This document shows positions 36,391 through 44,901 of a stretch of 64,000 nt of DNA, piece after piece. The DNA is taken from contig NZ_JAACJE010000001.1 of assembly GCF_010020825.1 (NCBI RefSeq), positions 1,488,001 through 1,552,000 of the forward strand, given 5' to 3'. Positions within the stretch are counted from its first letter, which is position 1; each line of letters starts with the position of its first letter. Under the pieces are notes generated by a model. That model saw only the letters and a program-made list of their open reading frames with translations, was not told the DNA's origin and did no database searches. This DNA is from Acidovorax sp. 210-6 (lineage in GTDB: Bacteria > Pseudomonadota > Gammaproteobacteria > Burkholderiales > Burkholderiaceae_C). Made by a program: the position numbers and the translations under genes.

Positions 36391-37253
36391 GTTTGCTGCT
36401 TCAAGACGTGCGCCACAGCTACGCGCTCACCGAGGTGCTCGGCGGCGTGGGCCTGGCACTTGCGCCTGGCCATGTGCTGGCGCTGGTGGGACCCTCGGGC
36501 TGCGGCAAGACCACGCTGCTGCACCTGTGCGCGGGCCTGCTGGATCTGCAGGAGGGCCGGCTGGACAACGCCTTTGCCAATCCCGCGCTGATGTTCCAGC
36601 AGCCGCGCCTGCTGCCCTGGCAGACCACCGCCGACAACATCGCCCTGGGCCTGCGCGCGCAGGGCCTGGCGCGCGCCGCCGCGCGTGAGCGCGCCCACGC
36701 CATGGGCGCCGTGCTGGGGCTGGACCTTGAAGCCCTGGCCGCCTACCCGCACCAGTTGTCGGGCGGCATGCAAAGCCGCGCCGCGCTGGCGCGCGCCCTG
36801 GTGCTGGAGCCCGATGTGCTGCTGATGGACGAACCCTTTGCCGCGCTCGACATCGGCCTCAAGGCGCAACTGCACCGCCTGCTGCTGCGCCACCAGCGCG
36901 AGAAGGGCACGGCCGTGCTGATGATCACGCACGACCTCATGGAGGCCGTGCGCCTGGCCGACACCGTGCTGGTGATGGCCGCCGGGCCGGGTCGCATCGT
37001 GCACCGGCACAGCCCGCCAGCCCCCGCCCTGGCGCGCACCGACGCCATGGTCTACCACGACACCGCCGAGCTGCTGCGCGTGCCCGCCGTGCGCGCGGCC
37101 TTCGGGCTCGATGCGCTGGTGGACGAGGGTACCTGCCTGGCCGATGAATTCGCCGACACCCTGCCGCCGCCCGAGGCGCGCGTGCTGCCCCTGCAGCCGC
37201 TGCCGCAGGAAGGCAACGCCACCCCCACCGCGCGGAGGATGCGATGCGGATGA
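36387..37253 (+). CDS. ABC transporter ATPase (NitT/TauT family)
   Basis: The protein has 288 residues. Walker A GPSGCGKTT, Q-loop FQQPRLLPWQ, signature LSGGMQSR, Walker B VLLMDEPFAAL and the switch histidine in LMITHDL are all present and intact. It energises the permease encoded just upstream, to which it is joined by a 4-base overlap. A C-terminal extension of about 60 residues after the ATPase core has no recognised domain. It overlaps the start of nnrS by a few bases. Confidence 0.9.
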   Translation: MSLLLQDVRHSYALTEVLGGVGLALAPGHVLALVGPSGCGKTTLLHLCAGLLDLQEGRLDNAFANPALMFQQPRLLPWQTTADNIALGLRAQGLARAAARERAHAMGAVLGLDLEALAAYPHQLSGGMQSRAALARALVLEPDVLLMDEPFAALDIGLKAQLHRLLLRHQREKGTAVLMITHDLMEAVRLADTVLVMAAGPGRIVHRHSPPAPALARTDAMVYHDTAELLRVPAVRAAFGLDALVDEGTCLADEFADTLPPPEARVLPLQPLPQEGNATPTARRMRCG

Positions 37254-38476
37254 CCGCCCCCGTGATGACCCCGCCCGGCCTGCTGTCGCTTCAGCACCCG
37301 GTCTGGATGTGTGCCATGCGCCCCTTCTTCCTGCTCACCATGGGCTCTGCCGTGCTGCTCATCGCGCTGTGGAGCGCCGTGCTGGCGCTGGGCCTGCCGC
37401 CGCCGCCCGTGGCGGGCGGCGCGCTGGTGTGGCACGCGCACGAGCTGCTGCTGGGTTTTGGCCTGGCGGCGGTGGCGGGCTTCGTGCTCACCGCCGTGCC
37501 TGAGTTCACCAATACCGCGAGCGCCAGCCCGCGCACCGCGCGCCAGCTGGTGCTGCTGTGGCTGCTGGGCCGCGCTGGCTTCTGGCTCTCGGGCGTGGCG
37601 GGCAGCCCCGCGCTGGCGCTGGCCGCCTTGGCGCACCTGGGCCTGGCGGGCAGCCTGCTGGCGCTGCTGTGGCCCGCGCTGCGCACCTTGGCCGGGCGGC
37701 GCCACCACGCCTTTGGCTGGGCGCTGGCGGGCCTGTTCGTGCTGGTGGCAGGCTTCTATGCCGATGCACTGCGCGGTGCCTACCCTATGCGCTGGCTGCT
37801 GGCCCTGCTGGGCCTGGTGATGGTGCTCATCATCGTGGCCATGAGCCGCATCTCCATGCGCATCGTCAACAACGCCATCGACCAAACGGGCGAGGGCCGC
37901 GAGCCCTACCTGGCCCGCCCGCCCCGGCGCAACCTGGCCATTCTGTGCATCGCGCTGTTCACGCTGGCCGAGTTCGTGCAACCGGGCGGCCGCGCCAGCG
38001 GCTGGCTCGCCTGCGCCGCCGCCGCCGCGCTGTGCAACCTGATGGGCGACTGGCACGTGGGCCGCCCGCTGCTGCGCCGCCTGCCGCTCATGCTCTACGC
38101 CGTGTACGCCTGCATGGCGCTGGGCTACGCCCTCATCGGCACGGCCCTGCTCGCGGGCGGGCCGGGTATGGGCGCGGGGCGCCACCTGCTCACCGTGGGG
38201 GCCATCGGACTGTCGATCTACGCCGTGATCTGCATCGCCGGGCGTGCGCACTGTGGCCATCCGTCCGACGGACGGCCCTGGGTGGCGCACGGCGCGGTGC
38301 TCATCGTGGCCGGGGCGGTGCTGCGCGCGGGTGCGGCCTTTGCGCCGGAGGCGGCTTCAGCTCTGCTGGGCCTGGCCGGGCTGTGCTGGGTGGCGGCGTT
38401 CGGGCTGCTGTGCTGGCGCATGGCCCCGGTGCTGTGGCGTGTGCGGCCGGATGGGTTGTGGGGGTGTCAGGGGTAG
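37244..38476 (+). CDS. nnrS: NnrS family haem- and copper-containing membrane protein
   Basis: The predicted protein has 410 residues and about 12 membrane helices. It shows NnrS landmarks: an N-terminal segment with HPVWMCAMRPFFLLTMGSAV, WHAHELLLGFGLAAVAGFVL, and conserved late segments including FTLAEF and CIAGRAHCGHP. NnrS proteins bind haem and copper and help cells cope with nitric oxide during denitrification. GGAGG at 37234-37238 fits the ATG at 37244; the ATG at 37250 (ATGA overlap with the ATPase stop) is an alternative. As the last gene of the uptake cluster it links it to haem and nitric oxide physiology. Its 3' end is partly duplicated at 39838-40028. Confidence 0.9.
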   Translation: MRMTAPVMTPPGLLSLQHPVWMCAMRPFFLLTMGSAVLLIALWSAVLALGLPPPPVAGGALVWHAHELLLGFGLAAVAGFVLTAVPEFTNTASASPRTARQLVLLWLLGRAGFWLSGVAGSPALALAALAHLGLAGSLLALLWPALRTLAGRRHHAFGWALAGLFVLVAGFYADALRGAYPMRWLLALLGLVMVLIIVAMSRISMRIVNNAIDQTGEGREPYLARPPRRNLAILCIALFTLAEFVQPGGRASGWLACAAAAALCNLMGDWHVGRPLLRRLPLMLYAVYACMALGYALIGTALLAGGPGMGAGRHLLTVGAIGLSIYAVICIAGRAHCGHPSDGRPWVAHGAVLIVAGAVLRAGAAFAPEAASALLGLAGLCWVAAFGLLCWRMAPVLWRVRPDGLWGCQG

Positions 38477-38534
38477 GCGGCTGGCCTGTGCAGAAGCCGC
38501 CGGGGCCAACGTGCTGCGGGCTTGCGGATGCTTG

Positions 38535-39683
38535 TCACCGCGAGAGCAGTTCAACGTAGGCCTGGTAGCTGTAGCTCCTGTTCTTTTTTTGCCCTGTCAT
38601 CTCGGCCACGACGCCCAATTCTTCCAGCACCTTGACCGCGGCCGTGGCGGTGGGGAAGCTGGTATCGAGTTGCTGGCGTACGCGCTCGATGGTGAAGCGC
38701 GGCATCATGGGCAGCATTTCGAACAGCCGGTAACTTGCAGGGCCTGCCTTGGCGGATTGCAGCAGGCGCCTGCGGTCTGTGGCCACAAGGCTGGCGATCG
38801 CAATGATGTTTTTCTCCGCATCGCCCGCCGCAGTGGCGACACCCTCCAGAAAGAACCTGACCCAAGATTCCCAATCACCCTCCGTGCGGATGGCCGACAG
38901 GCGACGGTAGTACTCCGCCTGGTGCTGCTTCAGGTAGCCGCTGAGATACATCAACGGCTCGGACAGCAACCCCCAATGCTCGAACAGGGCCGCGATCAGC
39001 AGGCGGCCAATGCGCCCGTTGCCATCCAGAAACGGGTGAATGGTTTCAAACTGCGCGTGGATGAGCGCCACCTTGACCATGGGCGGCACATCCGTCGCCG
39101 TGCCGTGAATGAACCGCTCCATATCGGCCAGCAGCGCCGGAACGTGCTCCGGCGGCGGTGGCACGAAGACCGCGTTGCCGGGCCGTGTACCGCCGATCCA
39201 GTTTTGCGACCGGCGCAACTCGCCCGGTTGCTTGCCAGCGCCCCGAGCCCCATCCAGCAGGCGCCGGTGTGCTTCGCACAACAGCCGTACGCTGATGGGC
39301 AGCCCGTGGGGGTCGCGCAGCTGCTCCTGAGTCCAGCGGAATGCACGAAGGTAGTTGGTGACTTCTTCCACATCCTCGGTATTGCGCACCTTGACCCCCG
39401 CTTCTTCGTCGAACAGGTCGGTCAGCGTGGCCTGCGTGCCCTCGATCTGCGACGTGAGCAGGGCTTCTTTGCGGATGGCGCTGTACAGCAACCAATCCAC
39501 CGACGGCACCAGGCCGGACACCCCCGCCAGACGAGCAAGCGCCAGTTCGGCCTGCCGGTGGAGTTCGGTGAATACCTCGGGCGACAGGTCCGGGTCCGAG
39601 GGGGGCAAGGAATGGGGCACGAATGCACGCACAGACTCGCCCAGCGTCGTGGAAATCGCGTAGGTGCCCGTGGTGCGTGTCAT
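38535..39683 (-). CDS. Fic-domain AMP-transferase-type protein
   Basis: The protein has 382 residues. A Fic_N region precedes the Fic core with the full catalytic motif HPFLDGNGRIGR (His about 216). An N-terminal inhibitory motif TSQIEG (about residues 77-82; S/T-x3-E-G/N) places it in class II, where the helix blocks ATP binding within the same protein. A C-terminal winged-helix-like region (FTIERVRQQLDTSFPTATAA) may bind DNA. Fic enzymes usually transfer AMP to target proteins. It lies between nnrS and a partial copy of the nnrS 3' end, which suggests acquisition by recombination. A palindrome just upstream of its start may be its own operator. Confidence 0.92.
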   Translation of the reverse strand: MTRTTGTYAISTTLGESVRAFVPHSLPPSDPDLSPEVFTELHRQAELALARLAGVSGLVPSVDWLLYSAIRKEALLTSQIEGTQATLTDLFDEEAGVKVRNTEDVEEVTNYLRAFRWTQEQLRDPHGLPISVRLLCEAHRRLLDGARGAGKQPGELRRSQNWIGGTRPGNAVFVPPPPEHVPALLADMERFIHGTATDVPPMVKVALIHAQFETIHPFLDGNGRIGRLLIAALFEHWGLLSEPLMYLSGYLKQHQAEYYRRLSAIRTEGDWESWVRFFLEGVATAAGDAEKNIIAIASLVATDRRRLLQSAKAGPASYRLFEMLPMMPRFTIERVRQQLDTSFPTATAAVKVLEELGVVAEMTGQKKNRSYSYQAYVELLSR

Positions 39684-39710
39684 GGAAAGCGGCTTTGAAC
39701 AGTGTGTAGG

Positions 39711-39734
39711 TAAATTAAAGCATTCTTTAATTTA
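39711..39734. promoter_or_regulatory. Palindromic operator candidate upstream of fic
   Basis: TAAATTAAAG (39711-39720) and CTTTAATTTA (39725-39734) are perfect 10-base arms around four bases, 28-51 bases upstream of the fic start and much more AT-rich than the surroundings. Autoregulation by the winged-helix end of the Fic protein is inferred. Confidence 0.55.
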
Positions 39735-39837
39735 AACGGCAACAATGAAAGAGCGCGTTCATGTGCGCAGGGTGGATCGCCAACGGGTGTTGCCATGGCC
39801 ATCGTGCAAGCACCGCTTGCACCTGTCGATCTGCACT

Positions 39838-40028
39838 GTGATCTGCATCGCCGGGCGCGCGCACTGCGGCCAACCGGCGGGCGAAAGGCCTTTGTGCCGG
39901 ACGCGGCTTCAGCCCTGCTGGGCCTGGCCGGGCTGTGCTGGGCGGCGGCGTTCGGGCTGCTGTGCTGGCGCATCGCCCCGGTGCTGTGGCGCGTGCGGCC
40001 GGATGGGTTGTGGGGGTGTCAGGGGTAG
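39838..40028 (+). pseudogene. Duplicated, decayed 3' fragment of nnrS
   Basis: The segment repeats the nnrS end: a 5' part matching the CIAGRAHCG coding region (38226 onward) and a 3' part matching SALLGLAGLCW through LWRVRPDGLWGCQG and the stop. About 60 bases of the original are missing between the two parts and the first part is out of frame with the second. With the intact nnrS end at 38226-38476 it forms imperfect direct repeats flanking fic. Confidence 0.8.
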
Positions 40029-40153
40029 GGCGGCAATGCTGCTGAGCTGTATTCAACGAACAGCGGAACTGGCTGCCACTCATTTGTACCGAAGTATCAG
40101 TCTCGCAAAGTATATGCCAAAGGAGAAAAACAAAATTTGAATTGAAGTAGGCG

Positions 40154-41698
40154 TCAAGCCTTCAATTCTTGAAGTCGTGCTTTAAACATTGACAATACCC
40201 TGTTATCTGCTGCCTTCAATTCGTTCTCTAAACCTACCGGTAGTTGGTGATTTTTCCCCAATTTTTCTCGTAAATGATCGAATAAGAAAAACGCTGCGGT
40301 AATTGGATCAGAGTTTCTGGTGGCCACTTCTTGTAGAAATGGGAGTAGATCTATATCTCCGCGTCTAACACCCGCTTGGAGAAGCTCAAAATCATCAATT
40401 GATACCACTAGAACATTCCGCAATGGTAGCCGGGCATTGACGCCGATGTCATCGAAATCAATTGACCCAGGAGGCAATAGTTTCTCAAGTCGTTCGCCGT
40501 GGCCTATGTATAATTCGCGACTAGTTACGATTATCGCAAACTCTTCGATCGCGGCGGCTCGCTTGGGATAGCGTTCAGACTCTCGTCTCAAGCGCTGACT
40601 CACTCGGCGTGCTTGGTAGAGAGCATCCGTCACTCTTTCTAGTCTACTAATTAGCTTTGAGGGTTCTTCCTCCAAAATTGTCACATCACGGTTGTAGGCC
40701 ATCTTCGCCTCAACGAAAACATTCGTTCCCTCAAATCCTAGAATAGATTCAACAGCGGAGCCCTGTTTACCCATTTTTAGTTGCCAGGCCTCTTCTGAAA
40801 TTTGCGACGGATGAATCTCCCGACACAACTGGGTGACGTATTGCTCAAATTTCCGAGTGAATATCCGCAGATATAACTCGCCGTTTGCTTGCATTAGCTG
40901 ATAATGCAGAAACCCTTCCAGGGCGCGGTTGAGCATCCGTGGATGCCAGATGAATAGAGCTTCTTGATCGGTTTCGAGAAATGGAAATTTGGCCGCAAAT
41001 GGGATCTGATATAGCTCCCATTTGTTCGGTCGTTCACCAACTTCCTTTTGTAACTCTAAACGCAGTTCTAGCAAGTTTCGAGTTAGCATTTTGATGATTT
41101 TCAAAACTGCGGGGCGTACAGCCTCAGGAAAACTGTCAAAGCTTGAGGGCGGAAGTGTTCGCGCTGGAAGCCCTGTAAATCTAGCGAGAGTTGCCGCCGC
41201 GTCAATGAACATCGCCGGAGTCATGCCGATAACCTCCTCGAACATCTGTTTTGCGGCGTCAGAATTCTCATCATTCTTCAATAGAAATGCCCATCTGATG
41301 GTGGAGCCGCGTCGATCAACTTGGAACTCAATTTGCGCAGGAAGATAGGACCTTAGAGACGCTTGGAGGCTCGGTCCCTTAAGTGAGGCAGCGCCTGTTA
41401 GATTCCACAATTCCTCCCGGAGCTCGTCAAACATGATGCCGGGCAGAGACGCCCCTAAGCATTGAGATGCGGCACGGTTCCGACATGCGAGCTGAACAAG
41501 CAACAACGTAATTCCTGGGAGCCTCCCAAGGTCGTCAAGCTGGTTTTTGGCGGGTAGAGCAAGGATCTTCATCGCGACGTCAACCACCGACACGATGGAA
41601 TATTCGCTGAGCACGCGAAATACGGCTTCAAGTCGTTGCTGTATCTCTATCTCAGTCAGCGTTTGTGCGAGGTCACTAGTTGAATGGGGTGTTGCCAT
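40154..41698 (-). CDS. AT-rich unknown protein, possible nuclease-type defence gene
   Basis: I do not recognise the family. From the ATG at 41698 (MATPHSTSD) the protein has 514 residues; a TTG ten codons upstream is an alternative. It is mostly helical and soluble, with no signal peptide. A segment around residues 320-345 (SAVESILGFEGTNVFVEAKM) has the look of a PD-(D/E)XK core ending in E-x-K. Base composition is clearly lower in GC than everything around it, pointing to recent transfer. It lies between fic and an IS3 element that sits 73 bases upstream of its start and may have separated it from its promoter. A defence role is inference from neighbourhood only. Confidence 0.7.
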   Translation of the reverse strand: MATPHSTSDLAQTLTEIEIQQRLEAVFRVLSEYSIVSVVDVAMKILALPAKNQLDDLGRLPGITLLLVQLACRNRAASQCLGASLPGIMFDELREELWNLTGAASLKGPSLQASLRSYLPAQIEFQVDRRGSTIRWAFLLKNDENSDAAKQMFEEVIGMTPAMFIDAAATLARFTGLPARTLPPSSFDSFPEAVRPAVLKIIKMLTRNLLELRLELQKEVGERPNKWELYQIPFAAKFPFLETDQEALFIWHPRMLNRALEGFLHYQLMQANGELYLRIFTRKFEQYVTQLCREIHPSQISEEAWQLKMGKQGSAVESILGFEGTNVFVEAKMAYNRDVTILEEEPSKLISRLERVTDALYQARRVSQRLRRESERYPKRAAAIEEFAIIVTSRELYIGHGERLEKLLPPGSIDFDDIGVNARLPLRNVLVVSIDDFELLQAGVRRGDIDLLPFLQEVATRNSDPITAAFFLFDHLREKLGKNHQLPVGLENELKAADNRVLSMFKARLQELKA

Positions 41699-41820
41699 AG
41701 CGGTTTCGAGGTGAAGCGGGTTTAACAATGAGGTTGACGGTCTGGGGAATTGAATCGGCCGGGCTCGCTATGAACCGCCCCGGGTTTTGAGGAGGCTCCA
41801 ACACTTGAGAAGATGGAGCT

Positions 41821-42144
41821 ATGAACAAGTCACCGAAGTTCTCCCCGGAAGTGCGCGAGCGCGCCGTGCGCATGGTGCAGGAGCACCGAGCCGACTACCC
41901 GTCGCTGTGGGCAGCGATTGAATCGATTGCCCCCAAGATTGGCTGCGTGCCACAGACCTTGAACGACTGGGTCAAGAAGGCCGAGGTCGACAGCGGCCAG
42001 CGCCCCGGCACCACCACCTCGGATGCGCAGCGCATCAAGGAACTGGAGCGTGAGGTCAAAGAATTGCGCCGGGCCAACGACATCCTGAAGACGGCCAGCG
42101 CGTTTTTCGCGCAGGCGGAGCTCGACCGCCGACTCAAGTCGTGA
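41821..42144 (+). CDS. IS3-family transposase OrfA
   Basis: A 107-residue protein with an N-terminal helix-turn-helix ([20 protein letters not shown], then [16 protein letters not shown]) that binds the element ends, and a C-terminal leucine-zipper-like helix ([20 protein letters not shown]). In this family OrfA and OrfB are usually fused by a -1 frameshift to make the active transposase. Its stop overlaps the OrfB start region by 4 bases. Confidence 0.92.
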   Translation: MNKSPKFSPEVRERAVRMVQEHRADYPSLWAAIESIAPKIGCVPQTLNDWVKKAEVDSGQRPGTTTSDAQRIKELEREVKELRRANDILKTASAFFAQAELDRRLKS

Positions 42145-43055
42145 AGGCCTACATCGACCGCCACCGTGATGACTACGGGGTCGAGCCCATCTGCCGGGCG
42201 CTGCAGATGGCCCCGTCGTGTTACTGGCGCCACGCAGCCCGGCAACGCAACGCGCAACTGCGCAGTGCACGCGCCCAGCGTGACGAGGGTTTGAAGGCCG
42301 ACATTCAGCGCGTGTGGCACGCCAACTGGCAGGTCTACGGAGCCGACAAGGTCTGGCTGCAGATGAACCGCGAGGGCATCGTGGTGGCGCGCTGCACGGT
42401 CGAGCGTCTGATGCGTGCCATGGGCTTGCAAGGGGCACGCCGTGGCAGGGCGGTGCGCACCACCACGCCGGATACCTCGGCCCCGTGCCCGCTGGACCAC
42501 GTCAACCGGCACTTCCATGCCAGCCGTCCCAACGAGCTATGGGTGTCGGACTTCACCTATGTCTCCACCTGGCAAGGCTGGTTGTATGTGGCCTTTGTGG
42601 TGGATGTGTACGCTCGGCGCATCGTGGGCTGGCGCGTCAGTCGCAGCATGCAGACGGACTTCGTGCTCGATGCCCTGGAGCAGGCTCTGTACGAACGCCA
42701 GCCAGCGGCCCATGTCTTGACGCACCATTCCGACAGGGGCAGTCAGTACGTCAGCATCCGCTACACCGAACGCTTGGACCAGGCGGGCATACAACCTTCG
42801 GTGGGCAGCAGGGGAGACAGCTATGACAACGCGCTGGCCGAGACCATCAACGGTCTGTACAAGGCCGAGTTGATTCACCGCCGGGGACCTTGGAAGACCA
42901 GGGAATCCGTGGAACTGGCCACCCTGCAATGGGTGCACTGGTTCAACCACGTCCGACTGCTCACGCCGATTGGGGGCATCCCTCCGGCAGAAGCTGAGGC
43001 AAACTACTGGAGGCAACTCGCCGCCAGCGACACCTCGACAAAGGTGTCAACTTAA
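42141..43055 (+). CDS. IS3-family transposase OrfB (DDE integrase core)
   Basis: The protein has 304 residues beginning at a GTG. An HTH_21-like region ([20 protein letters not shown]) precedes the rve catalytic core, whose acidic residues are visible in [11 protein letters not shown] (D), HHSDRGSQY (D) and [15 protein letters not shown] (E), with the usual K following the glutamate. It is in the -1 frame relative to OrfA, so production by programmed frameshifting is expected. No disruption is visible. Confidence 0.92.
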   Translation: MKAYIDRHRDDYGVEPICRALQMAPSCYWRHAARQRNAQLRSARAQRDEGLKADIQRVWHANWQVYGADKVWLQMNREGIVVARCTVERLMRAMGLQGARRGRAVRTTTPDTSAPCPLDHVNRHFHASRPNELWVSDFTYVSTWQGWLYVAFVVDVYARRIVGWRVSRSMQTDFVLDALEQALYERQPAAHVLTHHSDRGSQYVSIRYTERLDQAGIQPSVGSRGDSYDNALAETINGLYKAELIHRRGPWKTRESVELATLQWVHWFNHVRLLTPIGGIPPAEAEANYWRQLAASDTSTKVST

Positions 43056-43237
43056 ACCAACCGGCCTCCTCGATACCCGGGGCGGTTCACTACAGCCCGC
43101 AACCACCTGGCAGAGCACACGCCACAGATGCAGCTTTAACGTACATCTTTGCTGTGCGTTTAGCGTACAAGTTTGCTTAGATGCTCGGCACATAACTATT
43201 GCGGTGCATCAAAAGCCCTGTCCAAGGCCCAAAACAT

Positions 43238-43261
43238 CGTTATAACCAAGCGTATACTTCG
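43238..43261. promoter_or_regulatory. ModE-binding site upstream of modA
   Basis: CGTTATA at 43238-43244 and TATACTTCG at 43253-43261 form the imperfect dyad expected of a ModE box, about 31 bases before the modA start. The regulator gene is the last of the same locus, so molybdate-dependent repression of modABC is the likely function. Confidence 0.6.
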
Positions 43262-43291
43262 CTCGCTTGTAACGCTCCCGAACCTCGTCCC

Positions 43292-44050
43292 ATGGCCCTT
43301 ATGCCCCTGAAACGCAGCCTCACCGCCTGTCTTCTGGCAGGCCTTGCCGGCGCCGCCATGGCGGGTGAAGTCATGGTGTCGGCCGCCGCCAGCCTGACCA
43401 ATGCCTTCAAGGACATTGCCCAAGGCTACGAAGCCGCGCACCCCGGCAGCAAGGTGTTGCTGAACTTCGGTGCGTCCGGCGCCTTGTTGCAGCAGATGGC
43501 CAAGGGCGCGCCGGTGGATGTGTTCGCCTCGGCCGACCAGGAGACCATGGACGCCGCGCAGCAGCAGGGCCTGGTGCGCGCGGCCGACTGGGCGGACTTT
43601 GTGCGCAACGCTCTGGTAGTGATTGCGCCTGTGGACGCCAAGGCGCCGCCCGCCGCGCTGAAGGACCTGGCCGCGCCCGGCGTGGCGCGCGTGGCGCTGG
43701 CGCTGCCCGCTAGTGTGCCCGTGGGGCGCTACGCCAAGCATGCGCTGGAGGCGGCAGGCCTGTGGGGCGCGGTGCTGGCCAAGGCGGTGAACACGACGAA
43801 CGTGCGCCAGTCGCTGGACTACGTGGCGCGCGGCGAGGTGGATGCGGGCTTTGTCTATGCCACCGATGCCGCGCTGATGAAGGACAAGGTCAAGACCGTT
43901 TTTGATGTGCCGCTGGACGTGGCCATCCTCTACCCCATCGCGCGCACCGCTGCCAGCGGCAACGCCACGGAGGCGGCGGCGTTCATTGCCTATGTGCGCT
44001 CGCCTGCCGGGCAGGCCATTCTGGCGCGCTACGGTTTCTTGAAGCCCTAA
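43292..44050 (+). CDS. modA: Molybdate ABC transporter binding protein
   Basis: The protein has 252 residues and is periplasmic. The signal peptide (LTACLLAGLAGAAMAG) precedes a mature part with the ModA landmarks VSAAASLTNAF and LLNFGASGALLQQ, which contribute oxyanion-binding serines, and VFASADQETMD. It captures molybdate or tungstate for the ModBC transporter. An ATG at 43301 is an alternative start. The IS3 element ends 200 bases upstream, leaving the ModE box intact. Confidence 0.95.
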   Translation: MALMPLKRSLTACLLAGLAGAAMAGEVMVSAAASLTNAFKDIAQGYEAAHPGSKVLLNFGASGALLQQMAKGAPVDVFASADQETMDAAQQQGLVRAADWADFVRNALVVIAPVDAKAPPAALKDLAAPGVARVALALPASVPVGRYAKHALEAAGLWGAVLAKAVNTTNVRQSLDYVARGEVDAGFVYATDAALMKDKVKTVFDVPLDVAILYPIARTAASGNATEAAAFIAYVRSPAGQAILARYGFLKP

Positions 44051-44052
44051 CG

Positions 44053-44724
44053 ATGGACGGCGCCTGGCCCGCTCTCTGGCTCTCGCTGCAGGTGGCCACC
44101 TGGGCCACGCTGGCGTGCCTGGTGCTGGGCACGGGCGTGGGCTATGCGCTGGCGCGCTGGCGCTTTCCGGGGCGCGACCTGATCGACACGCTGCTCACGC
44201 TGCCCATGGTGATGCCGCCCACGGTGCTGGGCTACTACCTGCTGGTGCTGCTGGGGCGCAAGGGCTGGGTGGGCGGCTGGCTGCACGACACCTTCGGCAT
44301 CCAACTCATCTTCACGCTGACGGGCGCGGTGATCGCGGCCACGGTGGTGGCGTTTCCGCTGGTGTTCAAGCCCGCGCGCGCCGCCTTCGAGGCGGTGGAC
44401 CCGCAGTTGCAGGACGCCGCGCGCGTGCTCGGCATCTCCGAGGCGGGCGTGTTCTGGCGCGTCACGCTGCCGCTGGCCTGGCGCGGCATCCTGGCTGGGG
44501 TGCTGCTGGGCTTTGCACGGGCGCTGGGCGAGTTCGGCGCCACGCTCATGGTGGCGGGCAGCATTCCGGGCAGGACGCAGACGCTGTCGATCGCCGTGTA
44601 CGAGGCCGTGCAGGCCGGGCAGGACGATGTGGCCAATCTGCTGGTGCTCATCACCTCGGTGGTGTGTGTAGCGGTGCTGCTGGCGGTGGGCAAGCTGGCG
44701 CCCGGGCGCGTGGCAAGGCAATGA
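44053..44724 (+). CDS. modB: Molybdate ABC transporter permease
   Basis: The protein has 223 residues with about five membrane helices and the permease loop VDPQLQDAARVLGISEAGVF, then GFARALGEFGATLMVAGSIP, both characteristic of ModB. It begins 2 bases after the modA stop, so the genes are co-transcribed. It forms the channel for molybdate driven by ModC. Confidence 0.95.
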   Translation: MDGAWPALWLSLQVATWATLACLVLGTGVGYALARWRFPGRDLIDTLLTLPMVMPPTVLGYYLLVLLGRKGWVGGWLHDTFGIQLIFTLTGAVIAATVVAFPLVFKPARAAFEAVDPQLQDAARVLGISEAGVFWRVTLPLAWRGILAGVLLGFARALGEFGATLMVAGSIPGRTQTLSIAVYEAVQAGQDDVANLLVLITSVVCVAVLLAVGKLAPGRVARQ

Positions 44725-44745
44725 GGCATCCCCCTGTGGCGCTGC

Positions 44746-44829
44746 GCGCCTTCCCCCTTCTCTCGCCTCGCTGCGCGATGCGGGAAGGGGGACGCCACCC
44801 GCGCGGCGGGGCGGCCCTTGCGCGGTGGC
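44746..44829 (+). repeat. 84-base structured repeat, family B (copy 1)
   Basis: A GC-rich hairpin unit between modB and modC: outer arms TCCCCCTTC and GAAGGGGGA, inner arms CGCCTCG and CGATGCG around CTGCG. The second copy at 54100-54183 differs at a few bases. It separates modB from modC within the operon. Confidence 0.8.
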
Positions 44830-44901
44830 CGCTGGCTTGGGCCGCGCCTGTATCTTGGGCTGATTGCAGTTTGCGAAGCAGCGAAACACAGAGAGGTTTG
44901 C

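Larger units (their letters stand above)
41771..43089 (+). mobile_element. IS3-family insertion sequence (1319 bp)
   Basis: Inverted ends TGAACCGCCCCGGGTTTTGA (41771 onward) and, in reverse complement, TGAACCGCCCCGGGTATCGA (ending 43089) bound the two-ORF transposase. The flanking trinucleotide CTA occurs at 41768-41770 and 43090-43092 and fits a 3-bp target duplication. The ends, ORFs and duplication are intact, so it may be active. Confidence 0.92.
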
